From Chitinophagaceae bacterium (GTDB lineage Bacteria; Bacteroidota; Bacteroidia; Chitinophagales; Chitinophagaceae), in assembly GCA_018335935.1 (NCBI GenBank), contig JAGXRG010000063.1, positions 87,474-151,473 of the forward strand: a DNA stretch of 64,000 bases. Reading direction: 5' to 3'. Below the pieces are notes generated by a model that was not told where the DNA came from, ran no database searches, and saw only the letters and a list, made by a program, of their open reading frames with translations. Numbering within the stretch: the stretch's first letter is position 1; each line of letters opens with the position of its first letter. A program made the position numbers and the translations under genes. Positions 10,046-18,313 of the stretch are shown here, one piece after another.

Positions 10046-10510
10046 CTAATCATTAAAATTTATCTTATACTCGTCTAAAATAGATTTAGAGTTTTCACTC
10101 AAGCTATCTTGAGACATGTCTTCGAACATGGCATTGTATTTAGATTTATCCCAAATTTCAAAACGAGATAAAACCCCGAAAAGCACAATATCTTTTTCTA
10201 TTGAAGCATATTCTTTTAATGTGGGCTGAATGTTTAATCTTCCTGCACTATCTAAGCTTACTTCAGTAGCCCCACGTAATAAATTTCTTTTAAAAATTAC
10301 CACTCTTGGGTCTAGGTCATTCAAACCACTAATTTTGTTCAGAATATTATCCCAAGCAGATTTTGGGTAAAGTATTAAGCAATTACCAGAGCCGCGGCTA
10401 ATGGTAAAAGTGATTTCATCTTCTGGCAATTGTTTCTTTACTGCTGCGGGCAGAAGGAAACGACCTTTAGAGTCAACAGTTGCTTGATATTCGCCTTGAA
10501 ATTTGCTCAT
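10046..10510 (-). CDS. mraZ: MraZ, transcriptional regulator of the division cluster
   Basis: DNA-binding protein with two SpoVT/AbrB-like swapped-hairpin repeats: the first starts at MSKFQGEYQATVDSKGRFLLP, the second near ATEVSLDSAGRLNIQP. In other bacteria MraZ forms a ring and represses its own mra promoter through TGGG-type direct repeats spaced 10 bp apart. It is the first gene of the minus-strand cluster, so its promoter lies in the divergent gap. Two GTGGGA hexamers exactly 10 bp apart occur at 10730-10745, on the opposite strand and about 220 bp upstream, and may or may not be its operator. Length is typical. Confidence 0.95.
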   Translation of the reverse strand: MSKFQGEYQATVDSKGRFLLPAAVKKQLPEDEITFTISRGSGNCLILYPKSAWDNILNKISGLNDLDPRVVIFKRNLLRGATEVSLDSAGRLNIQPTLKEYASIEKDIVLFGVLSRFEIWDKSKYNAMFEDMSQDSLSENSKSILDEYKINFND

Positions 10511-10538
10511 TGTTAAGAAATAAGTATAAAATTACCAC

Positions 10539-10714
10539 TTATTCACACAAAATAACCTAGAAAAACACAATTTCCCAAATAGTTTTTTTTGATCTATGAG
10601 GATAAGTTGTGAATTAACTGTGGATTTATAGAGAAATTGATGTGGAAAAGAGTTAGAAGTGCTTGTATTTATTGACTTATACACAAGCTTGGCAACACTA
10701 AGCATTGTGAATAA
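10539..10714. other. Cluster of DnaA-box-like 9-mers, candidate replication origin
   Basis: This AT-rich gap between divergent mraZ and queA holds three exact matches to TTATNCACA: TTATTCACA at 10539-10547, TTATACACA at 10677-10685, and the reverse complement TGTGAATAA at 10706-10714. Near matches are TGTGAATTA (10608-10616), TGTGGAAAA (10641-10649) and, more weakly, TGTGGATTT (10619-10627). T-runs at 10583-10590 could serve as an unwinding tract. Six sites in 176 bp is far above chance for this composition. An origin is the leading inference; regulation of the mra cluster by DnaA is the alternative. No dnaA gene is in the window. Confidence 0.45.
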
Positions 10715-10777
10715 GTTGAATTGAAATTGGTGGGAAATAGTGGGAGAATTAATTATTTAAGTAAAAAAAGCGAACAA

Positions 10778-12001
10778 ATGGAGCCTCAAAAGCTAACAAT
10801 TAATGATTTTACATACGAATTGCCGGATGATAGAATAGCAAAATACCCTTTATCAAATAGAGATGCTAGTAAACTACTGATGTATGAAAATGGACGAATT
10901 CAGGAATCGACTTATTCAAAAATTGCTGAAGCTATACCACACAACAGTTTGATGGTATTTAATAACACCAAAGTTGTTGAAGCCCGATTACTATTTACAA
11001 AAGACACTGGTAGTATTATAGAAATATTTTGTTTAGAGCCTTCCGAATTATATTCAGATATCACCACTGCCATGTTGCAAAAAAATAAAGTTGTTTGGAA
11101 GTGTTTAGTAGGTGGAGCAAAAAAATGGAAACAAGAAACACTAATAAAACATCACGAAGTATTACAACAATTTGAAGCAAAAAAAATTGAGCAAAAAAGT
11201 GATTATTTTTTAATAGAATTTTCTTGGGCCAATACAGATTTAAGTTTTGCTGAAGTTCTGCATATTTTAGGTGAAATTCCATTGCCCCCTTATTTAAACA
11301 GAGCTGTTGAAGAGCAAGATAAAGAAACTTATCAAACGGTTTATGCAAAACATGATGGTTCTGTTGCTGCTCCTACAGCTGGTTTACATTTTACAGAAGC
11401 TATTTTTGAATCTTTTCAAGAAAAAAATATTCTATCTGGCTATGTGACTTTACATGTTGGAGCAGGAACTTTTAAACCGGTGAAGTCTGAGATTATGAAA
11501 GATCATGAAATGCATCAGGAGTTTTTCGAAGTTGAAGATTCATTTATTGAGTTACTCATTCAACAAGATAAAAACAACATTATTGCAGTGGGCACTACTT
11601 CTTTGCGAACACTTGAAACCCTTTACTGGATGGGCGTTAGAGCTATTACTAATTCTTCTGCCACTACCATTGAAGATTTACAAATTCATCAATGGGATGC
11701 ATATGAATTAACACAAAATATTTTTTATAAAGATGCTCTATGTGCACTTCTTGAGTTTATGAGAAATAATAAAATAAAAAAGTTGATTGCTAAAACACAA
11801 ATCATTATTGCACCACCTTATCAACTAAAAGTGGCCAATGCATTAGTTACCAATTTTCATCAACCAAAATCAACTTTACTTTTATTAGTAGCAGCAATTT
11901 TAAAAGACAACTGGAAAAAAGTGTATGCCTATGCTCTTGAAAATGATTTTAGATTCTTAAGCTATGGTGATGGAAGTTTATTATGGTTTACTAAAAAGTA
12001 A
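10778..12001 (+). CDS. queA: QueA, SAM:tRNA ribosyltransferase-isomerase
   Basis: Penultimate step of queuosine synthesis: transfers and isomerises the ribosyl of SAM onto preQ1 in tRNA. Motifs seen are YELPDDRIAKYPLSNRD at the start, FNNTKVVEARLLF, AAPTAGLHFTE, LHVGAGTFKPVK and TTSLRTLE. I take the ATG at 10778 (407 residues), because conserved sequence begins just after it and the upstream TTG at 10721 adds an unconserved tail that overlaps the GTGGGA repeats. It is longer than E. coli QueA (about 350), a form common in Bacteroidota. Its last 11 bases overlap tsaE end to end. Confidence 0.93.
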   Translation: MEPQKLTINDFTYELPDDRIAKYPLSNRDASKLLMYENGRIQESTYSKIAEAIPHNSLMVFNNTKVVEARLLFTKDTGSIIEIFCLEPSELYSDITTAMLQKNKVVWKCLVGGAKKWKQETLIKHHEVLQQFEAKKIEQKSDYFLIEFSWANTDLSFAEVLHILGEIPLPPYLNRAVEEQDKETYQTVYAKHDGSVAAPTAGLHFTEAIFESFQEKNILSGYVTLHVGAGTFKPVKSEIMKDHEMHQEFFEVEDSFIELLIQQDKNNIIAVGTTSLRTLETLYWMGVRAITNSSATTIEDLQIHQWDAYELTQNIFYKDALCALLEFMRNNKIKKLIAKTQIIIAPPYQLKVANALVTNFHQPKSTLLLLVAAILKDNWKKVYAYALENDFRFLSYGDGSLLWFTKK

Positions 12002-12398
12002 TTTTTCTATTTCCATTTTCAAGTAATTCTATCTCAATATTGCAATATTCATCCGGTAATAAAAAAGTAGTTTTATCTGGCCATTCAATAAAGCAATAAT
12101 TGTTACTATTGATGATATCTTCAATTCCAACATCTAACACCTCTTGCTCATCTTTTAATCTATATAAATCTAAATGAAAAACAGTTCCAGCTTTTGTACT
12201 AAAATATTCATTAATGATAGAGAAAGTTGGACTATTACTCAACTCTTCTATAGCTAAATATTTACAAAGTGTATTAATAAATGTTGTTTTTCCTACACCC
12301 ATTGATGCATTAAAAGTCCATATTTTATATTGTTTTTTAGCATCCCATACTTGTTGAACAACTCGTTCTATTTCGTTTAACTGATACTCAATTTGCAT
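11991..12398 (-). CDS. tsaE: TsaE, ATPase for tRNA t6A synthesis
   Basis: Small P-loop ATPase that drives the TsaBD complex during N6-threonylcarbamoyladenosine formation at position 37 of ANN-decoding tRNAs. The Walker A loop MGVGKTTF is at residues 33-40. The SPTFSIINEY, FHLDLYRL and FIEWPD segments are typical of the family. Length 135 residues is normal. It is convergent with queA with an 11-base overlap of coding ends, and divergent from copA. Two tRNA-modification genes thus lie side by side, though not in one operon. Confidence 0.93.
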   Translation of the reverse strand: MQIEYQLNEIERVVQQVWDAKKQYKIWTFNASMGVGKTTFINTLCKYLAIEELSNSPTFSIINEYFSTKAGTVFHLDLYRLKDEQEVLDVGIEDIINSNNYCFIEWPDKTTFLLPDEYCNIEIELLENGNRKITF

Positions 12399-12460
12399 AA
12401 TCTGATTTCTATCATGTAAAGATTATTCTTTTCTCGATAAGTTAATTTAAAAGTCTAAAC

Positions 12461-12468
12461 TACTTTTG
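12461..12468 (+). promoter_or_regulatory. Putative -7 element of the copA promoter
   Basis: TACTTTTG matches the Bacteroidota -7 consensus TAnnTTTG exactly and ends 8 bases before the copA ATG, so the transcript would be nearly leaderless. No good TTG -33 element is seen at the expected distance, which keeps confidence modest. Confidence 0.4.
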
Positions 12469-12476
12469 TTAGAACC

Positions 12477-14597
12477 ATGGAAAATACATTATTAAAAATC
12501 GAAGGCATGGATTGCAATAGCTGTGCTATTTCCATTACAAAAACTTTAGAAAAAAAAGGGCTGCAAAATGTTAGGGTGAATTATGTAAATGGAGATGTAA
12601 GTTTTCTGAATAAAGAAGCGTTGCCTTTAGCAGAAATTGAAAAAAATATAGAAAACTTAGGTTATAGAGTTGTGAGTCAAGCTGCTCAAAAAAATATAAA
12701 TAAAACAAAAAGATTTTTTAAAAATCATTGGCAAAGATTTATTGTTTGTTTAATATTTTCTCTTCCACTTTTTATAGGACATATTGTTCATATACAATGG
12801 CTCATGCAACCATTATTACAATTGAGTTTGGCAACTGTTGTTTACTTAATTGGTATAGGATATTTTGGCAAAAGTGCTGTAAAAAGTTTGCTGAATAAAT
12901 ATCCAAACATGAATGTGCTTATTACTCTTGGTACAACTGCAGCATATGGTTATAGTTTATATGGTTTACTCATTGGCAAAGCTCATGAGTTTATGTTTTT
13001 TGAAACTACAGCAACAACAATAACTCTTGTTTTTCTAGGAAATTATTTAGAAGAAAGAACCAGTGCTCAAACACAAACAGAATTACAAAAACTATTAAAG
13101 TCTCAAATTACAAAAGCTACAATGATAGCTTTTGATGATCAATATCAAGAGCAATTATTTGAGGTAGATAGTAAAGATTTAAAAGTAGGAGACTTGGTAT
13201 TAATAAAATCTGGTGAAAAAGTTCCTGCAGATTGCAAAATACTTTGGGGAAATGGAACTATAGATGAAAGTATAATTACAGGAGAAAGCATACCTATTGA
13301 AAAGAAAGAAAAAGAAACATTAATTGGTGGAAGTATTGTAAATGATGGGGCTTTTAAAGCTCAAGTTTCTGCTGCTGGTAATGATACAGTTTTAGCTCAG
13401 ATTATTACAATGATTCAAAATGCTCAAAGTGAAAAACCACCCATGCAATTGTTGGCAGACAAAATTAGTGCTGTTTTTGTTCCAGCAGTAATAGCAATAG
13501 CCATTCTTACATTAATCATTAATCAGTTTGTATTTCATGTATCATTTTCAGAAAGTTTAATAAGAGCAGTTGCCGTATTAGTAATTTCTTGTCCTTGTGC
13601 TATGGGACTTGCAACTCCTGCTGCTATTGCAGTTGGGTTAGGTAGAGCCAGTAAAAATGGTGTATTATTTAAAGATTCAACAAGTCTTGAAAAATTTAAA
13701 CATATTAAACAAATTGTTTTTGATAAAACAGGCACATTAACAACAGGTGCATTCAATATTCAACAATTTTCAGCCACTATAGATGAAAATGAGTTTAAGA
13801 AAATTGTGTACTCATTAGAAAAATTTTCAAACCACCCCATTGCATCAGCCATTAGTAATGAATGGAAACAAAAGGAAGAAATTAAATGGAATAAAATTGA
13901 TGAAATTAAAGGGTTAGGTATGCAAGCAACTGATAAAGATGGCAACCATTACACAGCAACATCATTTAAAGGAGTAATTACATTAACTCAAGATCATACC
14001 CATAATATTTATATCACAAAAAATAAAAATTTAATTGGTTGGATTGATGTAAAAGATGAAATAAGACCAGAAGCCAAACCAGTAATTCTCTGGCTGCATT
14101 CAAAAAATATTAAAACCATTTTATTAAGTGGAGATAAAAAAGAAAAATGTGAGCGTGTGGCTAAAACTTTAGGAATTGATGAAGTATATGCTGAACAAAC
14201 TCCTGCCGATAAAATTGCATTCATTGCAAAATTAAATGCATCAGTTCCTACTGCTATGGTGGGTGATGGTATTAATGATGCACCAGCTTTGGCAAAAGCA
14301 AGTTTAGGTATTTCTCTGGCTCAAGCGAGTCAGTTAGCTATACAATCAGCTCAAGTAGTATTAATGAGAAATGGATTAGATAAACTACCTTTTGCCATGG
14401 GTATAGGAAAACATACATACATTACCATTCAAGAAAATTTATTTTGGGCATTGATCTATAATGTAGTTGCCATACCAGTTGCTGCTGTGGGTTTATTGGG
14501 TCATTATGGACCAACCTATGGTGCTTTAATTATGGGTTTGAGTGATGTGGTTTTAGCAATTAACAGTATTAAACTTAGATTCAAAAAAGTTTATTAA
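12477..14597 (+). CDS. copA: Copper-exporting P1B-type ATPase
   Basis: Membrane ATPase exporting Cu(I), possibly Ag(I). An N-terminal heavy-metal-associated domain carries C13-x-x-C16 in GMDCNSCA. Then come membrane helices, the actuator TGES, the transmembrane metal site C372-P-C374, the phosphorylated aspartate D416 in DKTGTLTTG, the SNHPIASA motif of P1B ATPases, and GDGINDAPALA. The CPC plus GMxCxxC pattern indicates a monovalent copper-group pump rather than Zn/Cd. Length 706 with a single HMA domain is normal. A thioredoxin-like gene follows 32 bases later in the same direction. Confidence 0.93.
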   Translation: MENTLLKIEGMDCNSCAISITKTLEKKGLQNVRVNYVNGDVSFLNKEALPLAEIEKNIENLGYRVVSQAAQKNINKTKRFFKNHWQRFIVCLIFSLPLFIGHIVHIQWLMQPLLQLSLATVVYLIGIGYFGKSAVKSLLNKYPNMNVLITLGTTAAYGYSLYGLLIGKAHEFMFFETTATTITLVFLGNYLEERTSAQTQTELQKLLKSQITKATMIAFDDQYQEQLFEVDSKDLKVGDLVLIKSGEKVPADCKILWGNGTIDESIITGESIPIEKKEKETLIGGSIVNDGAFKAQVSAAGNDTVLAQIITMIQNAQSEKPPMQLLADKISAVFVPAVIAIAILTLIINQFVFHVSFSESLIRAVAVLVISCPCAMGLATPAAIAVGLGRASKNGVLFKDSTSLEKFKHIKQIVFDKTGTLTTGAFNIQQFSATIDENEFKKIVYSLEKFSNHPIASAISNEWKQKEEIKWNKIDEIKGLGMQATDKDGNHYTATSFKGVITLTQDHTHNIYITKNKNLIGWIDVKDEIRPEAKPVILWLHSKNIKTILLSGDKKEKCERVAKTLGIDEVYAEQTPADKIAFIAKLNASVPTAMVGDGINDAPALAKASLGISLAQASQLAIQSAQVVLMRNGLDKLPFAMGIGKHTYITIQENLFWALIYNVVAIPVAAVGLLGHYGPTYGALIMGLSDVVLAINSIKLRFKKVY

Positions 14598-14629
14598 TCT
14601 TATCTAAAAGAACTATTATTTTTATAATT

Positions 14630-15121
14630 ATGAAATTAACTCTTACCACAATTTTTATTGCTCTTCATTTTTTTGCAAGTGCTCATATTTCTGATACTTT
14701 AAAGCCCTACAATCCAAATGCAAATGCTAAAGCAGATATTGAACAAGCATTACAACAAGCAAAGCAACAAAATAAACATGTATTGCTAATGATTGGAGGA
14801 AATTGGTGTAGTTGGTGCATTAAATTCAACAAGTTTGTTTTGAAAGATGCACAACTAGATTCTGCTTTACATGCAAACTATATTCTGTATCATTTGAATC
14901 ATAGCAAAGAAAATGAAAATAAAGAATTATTAACTAAATACGAATTTCCTCAACGCTTTGGATTTCCTGTGTTTGTTATACTTAATGCAGAAGGAAAAAG
15001 AATACACACACAAAACTCAGCTTACCTTGAAGAAGCAAAAGGTTATAGCAAAAGAAATATTTTAGAATTTTTTGATCACTGGAGCCCAAGAGCATTAAAA
15101 CTAGAATCTTACCAAGAATAA
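14630..15121 (+). CDS. Exported thioredoxin-like protein (WCSWC)
   Basis: An N-terminal signal peptide (about 1-18, ending FASA) leads into a thioredoxin-7-like fold with the redox pair C60-S-W-C63 in GGNWCSWCIKF. It should act in the periplasm as a thiol reductase or isomerase. A FGFPVFVIL strand holds the cis-proline expected in thioredoxins. It follows copA in the same direction and may be cotranscribed; an exported thiol protein beside a copper pump fits with copper damage to cysteines, but that link is inference. It converges with asd 10 bases downstream. Confidence 0.75.
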   Translation: MKLTLTTIFIALHFFASAHISDTLKPYNPNANAKADIEQALQQAKQQNKHVLLMIGGNWCSWCIKFNKFVLKDAQLDSALHANYILYHLNHSKENENKELLTKYEFPQRFGFPVFVILNAEGKRIHTQNSAYLEEAKGYSKRNILEFFDHWSPRALKLESYQE

Positions 15122-15131
15122 ACTTAAAAGT

Positions 15132-16121
15132 TTAAAGTAAACCCTGCTCTAACATATACTCTGCAATTTGAACTGCATTGGTCGCAGCACCTTTACGGAG
15201 ATTATCGCTTACAATCCACATGTTTAAAGTATTAGGCTGTGTTTCATCTCTTCTCAATCTACCCACAAAAACACCATCTTTTTCATGAGCATTCATCGGC
15301 ATTGGATAAATAGCATTATTGATATCGTCTTCTAAAATAATGCCTGGTGCAGCAACTAAAATATCTCTTACTTCACTCAATTCAAAATCATTTTCAAACT
15401 CAACATTAACACTTTCACTATGGCCACCCATTACTGGAATACGAACAGTTGTTGCAGTAACTTTAATTTGATCATCCCCCATAATTTTACAGGTTTCTAA
15501 TACCATTTTCATTTCCTCTTTGGTATATCCATTGGGTAAAAAAACATCAATCTGTGGAATTGCATTTAGATCAATTTTATACTTGTAAGCCATTTCACCA
15601 TCAACACCATTTCTTTCATTCATTAATTGATCAACAGCTTTTTTACCAGTACCTGTAACACTTTGATAAGTGCTTACCACAACTCTTTTGATTGAATATT
15701 TTTTATGCAAAGGCTGTAATGCCACAACCATTTGAATGGTAGAACAATTTGGGTTTGCAATAATATAATCATCTGCTGTTAACACATGAGCATTTACTTC
15801 TGGAACGACTAATTTCTTTGTTGCATCCATTCTCCAAGCAGATGAATTATCAATAACACGAATTCCTGCTTCTGCATATTTGGGTGCCCATTCTAAAGAA
15901 GTAGAGCCACCAGCAGAAAATATAGCTAAAGCAGGTTTAGCATTAATCCCATCTTGCATACTAACTACCTTATAACTCTTCGCTTTAAAAAAAATTTCTT
16001 TGCCAACACTTCTTTCACTGGCTACAGGAATAATTTCAGTTACTGGAAAATTTCTTTCTTCTAAAACTTGCAACATTTTACTACCTACTAATCCTGTTGC
16101 ACCTACAATAGCTACTTTCAT
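15132..16121 (-). CDS. asd: Aspartate-semialdehyde dehydrogenase
   Basis: NADPH-dependent reduction of aspartyl phosphate to aspartate semialdehyde, the branch point to lysine/DAP, threonine and methionine. The N-terminus MKVAIVGATGLVGSKML is the nucleotide-binding motif; the catalytic cysteine is C126 in ANPNCSTIQ; GGHSESVNVEF carries the active-site histidine. I use the ATG at 16121 (329 residues). A start 14 codons upstream would lie above the -7 promoter element at 16141-16148 and adds unconserved sequence. It supplies the DAP needed by MurE. Confidence 0.95.
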   Translation of the reverse strand: MKVAIVGATGLVGSKMLQVLEERNFPVTEIIPVASERSVGKEIFFKAKSYKVVSMQDGINAKPALAIFSAGGSTSLEWAPKYAEAGIRVIDNSSAWRMDATKKLVVPEVNAHVLTADDYIIANPNCSTIQMVVALQPLHKKYSIKRVVVSTYQSVTGTGKKAVDQLMNERNGVDGEMAYKYKIDLNAIPQIDVFLPNGYTKEEMKMVLETCKIMGDDQIKVTATTVRIPVMGGHSESVNVEFENDFELSEVRDILVAAPGIILEDDINNAIYPMPMNAHEKDGVFVGRLRRDETQPNTLNMWIVSDNLRKGAATNAVQIAEYMLEQGLL

Positions 16122-16140
16122 TTGAATTATAAAATTTGCA

Positions 16141-16173
16141 CAAATATAATTCGTAACATACAATGCATTACAA
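16141..16173 (-). promoter_or_regulatory. Putative Bacteroidota promoter of asd
   Basis: On the minus strand TATATTTG (16148-16141) matches the -7 consensus TAnnTTTG exactly, with TTG (16173-16171) 22 bases upstream as a possible -33 element. Transcription would start a few bases before the ATG at 16121, supporting that start codon. Confidence 0.5.
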
Positions 16174-16234
16174 TAATTACTAGTATTTGAAATTGTTTAA
16201 CAAGTATAAAAAAATCATTAAAACTAACAACCAT

Positions 16235-16242
16235 TATCTTTG
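16235..16242 (+). promoter_or_regulatory. Putative -7 element of the fabH promoter
   Basis: TATCTTTG matches TAnnTTTG exactly and lies 19 bases before the fabH ATG. A matching -33 element is not evident at the usual distance. Confidence 0.4.
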
Positions 16243-16261
16243 AAAGATTAAACCTTTTAAA

Positions 16262-17308
16262 ATGCTTCGTACAAAAATTGCTGGTATTGGAAAATATGTT
16301 CCAGAAAATATTGTAACCAATAATGATTTATTAAAATACATGGACACTTCTGATGAATGGATTCAAGAAAGAACTGGAATAAAAGAAAGAAGATATGCTC
16401 ATAGAACTAAAGAGACTACAACTACAATGGGTATTGAAGCTGCAAAAGTTGCCATTGAAAGAGCTGGCATAACCCCTCAAGATATTGACTTCATTATTTT
16501 TGCTACACTTTCACCCGACTACTATTTTCCTGGTTGTGGCGTGTTGTTGCAACGAGAAATGAAGATGGGAGAAATTGGTGCTCTTGATATCAGAAATCAA
16601 TGTAGTGGTTTTGTATATGGTTTAAGTATTGCCGACCAATTCATTAAAACAGGAATGTATAAAAATATTCTTTTAGTAGGAAGTGAAAAACATTCATTTG
16701 GTTTAGACTTTACAACTCGTGGAAGAAATGTTACCGTAATTTTTGGAGATGGTGCTGGTGCTGTGGTATTACAACCTACAACAAATGAGAACCAAGGTAT
16801 TTTAAGTACACATTTACATAGCGATGGTGCAGATGCAGAAGTTTTAGCAATGTATAACCCCGGAACACATGCTAACTATTGGAAAGAAAATTTAAACAGT
16901 TTTGATGAAGCTGAAATAGGACAAATGTTTATTAGTCATGATATGATTAATAACGCTCAAATTTTTCCGAATATGGATGGACAAACTGTATTTAAAAAAG
17001 CAGTGGTTAAATTTCCTGAAGTCATTATGGAAGCTTTATCAAAAAACAATTTATCAACCACTGATATTAATTTATTAGTACCCCATCAAGCTAATTTAAG
17101 AATTGCACAATTTGTGCAACAAAAACTAAAGCTTAGTGACGACCAAGTTTTTAACAATATTCAGAAATATGGAAATACTACTGCAGCCAGTATTCCAATT
17201 GCCTTATGTGAAGCATTTGAATTAGGCAAAGTGAATGAAGGCGATCTCATTTGTCTAGCTGCTTTTGGTAGTGGTTTTACATGGGGTAGTGCATTGTTGA
17301 GATGGTAA
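16262..17308 (+). CDS. fabH: Beta-ketoacyl-ACP synthase III (FabH family)
   Basis: Condenses an acyl-CoA primer with malonyl-ACP to begin fatty-acid synthesis. The catalytic triad is visible as C114 (RNQCSGFVYG), H275 (VPHQANLRIAQ) and N305 (YGNTTAAS). The C-terminal GSGFTWGSALLRW is typical. At 348 residues it is slightly longer than E. coli FabH; the extra residues lie around 195-240, in a region that shapes the acyl pocket. Bacteroidota often carry more than one FabH paralogue, and this gene stands apart from plsX/rpmF, so it could be a secondary enzyme with another primer preference. Confidence 0.88.
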   Translation: MLRTKIAGIGKYVPENIVTNNDLLKYMDTSDEWIQERTGIKERRYAHRTKETTTTMGIEAAKVAIERAGITPQDIDFIIFATLSPDYYFPGCGVLLQREMKMGEIGALDIRNQCSGFVYGLSIADQFIKTGMYKNILLVGSEKHSFGLDFTTRGRNVTVIFGDGAGAVVLQPTTNENQGILSTHLHSDGADAEVLAMYNPGTHANYWKENLNSFDEAEIGQMFISHDMINNAQIFPNMDGQTVFKKAVVKFPEVIMEALSKNNLSTTDINLLVPHQANLRIAQFVQQKLKLSDDQVFNNIQKYGNTTAASIPIALCEAFELGKVNEGDLICLAAFGSGFTWGSALLRW

Positions 17309-17341
17309 AATATTATTGCATATTTATTGAAGAAGTAAAGA

Positions 17342-18238
17342 ATGGAAAGAAAATTTATTTATTTAATTAACCCAAAATCTGGGACCAAGAAGAAAGAACT
17401 AATAATAAAGCAAATTGAAAAGCTTACACAAGAAAAAGGTGTTGCTTATGAATTTATACATACTAACTCAGAAGGCAATTATAATTTTATAAAAGAAAAA
17501 ATTGAAACAGAATCTATTACAGATGTTGTAATCATAGGTGGAGATGGTACAGCAAATAAAGTGATCAGTGATTTAAGATTTTCGAAAGTAAATTTTGGTA
17601 TTATTCCTATTGGTTCTGGAAATGGTTTAGCTAGAGCGGCTAATATCCCCATGAAAATAAAATCTTCATTAGAACTCATTTTTAAAGGCTCTGCTAAACT
17701 AGTAGATGGATTTCTGGTTAATGGCCAATTTGCTTGTATGCTTAGTGGGGTGGGTTTTGATGCTAAAATAGCACATGATTTTTCAACCAAAGCTTCAAGA
17801 GGATTATTTACCTATACCCAACAAAGTATTATTAATTTTTTTAAAGCACAACCCTATCAATTTGAAGTAATCATTAATGGATTTAATTTTTTTACTGATG
17901 CATTTTTTATCAGTATTGCCAATAGCAATCAGTTTGGCAATAATTTTACTATTGCTCCAAAAGCCAGTTTAAATGATGGTTTATTAGATGTAGTAATAGT
18001 GCAAAAAATGAATAAAGCTAAACTGCCTTTTGCTATTTTACAACAACTAAGGGGCAATAATAAATTACAAAATTTGGTAGAAGATATCAGTAAGAAAAAT
18101 ATTCTCTATTATCAAGCACCATCTATTACCATTAAAAATTTAAAACATGCACCTTTACATATAGATGGAGAACCTGTTGATACTCAAGAAAACTTGAAAT
18201 TTGAAATCATCAAAAACTGTTTTAGTTTAATTTGTTAA
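17342..18238 (+). CDS. Diacylglycerol/lipid kinase family protein (YegS/DgkB-like)
   Basis: ATP-dependent kinase of the DAGK catalytic fold, phosphorylating a lipid alcohol such as diacylglycerol. It shows the N-terminal INPKSGTKKK loop, the nucleotide-binding GGDGTANKV motif near residues 63-71 and IPIGSGNGLARA, all hallmarks of the family. The C-terminal half is a beta-rich lipid-binding domain. It follows fabH by 33 bases in the same direction, so membrane-lipid functions cluster here. The substrate cannot be told from sequence. A strong terminator lies 28 bases beyond the stop. Confidence 0.85.
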   Translation: MERKFIYLINPKSGTKKKELIIKQIEKLTQEKGVAYEFIHTNSEGNYNFIKEKIETESITDVVIIGGDGTANKVISDLRFSKVNFGIIPIGSGNGLARAANIPMKIKSSLELIFKGSAKLVDGFLVNGQFACMLSGVGFDAKIAHDFSTKASRGLFTYTQQSIINFFKAQPYQFEVIINGFNFFTDAFFISIANSNQFGNNFTIAPKASLNDGLLDVVIVQKMNKAKLPFAILQQLRGNNKLQNLVEDISKKNILYYQAPSITIKNLKHAPLHIDGEPVDTQENLKFEIIKNCFSLIC

Positions 18239-18266
18239 ATACAACACCCAAATTATTTTGAACATA

Positions 18267-18297
18267 AAAAAACCGCAGAAAAAATCTGCGGTTTTTT
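18267..18297. terminator. Bidirectional intrinsic terminator between the lipid kinase gene and atpA
   Basis: CCGCAGA (18273-18279) pairs with TCTGCGG (18285-18291) around an AAAAA loop. Flanking A6 and T6 runs extend the stem and give a U-tract in both directions. It can end both the plus-strand fabH-kinase transcript and the minus-strand atp operon. Confidence 0.9.
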
Positions 18298-18313
18298 ATT
18301 ACATATTTATGAG

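Noticed and set aside
10721..10777. Upstream TTG start for queA
   Set aside because: The added 19 residues are not conserved in QueA and overlap the GTGGGA repeats; the ATG at 10778 fits the family.
16122..16163. Longer start for asd
   Set aside because: It lies upstream of the -7 element at 16141-16148, and the ASADH family starts at MKVAIVGATG.
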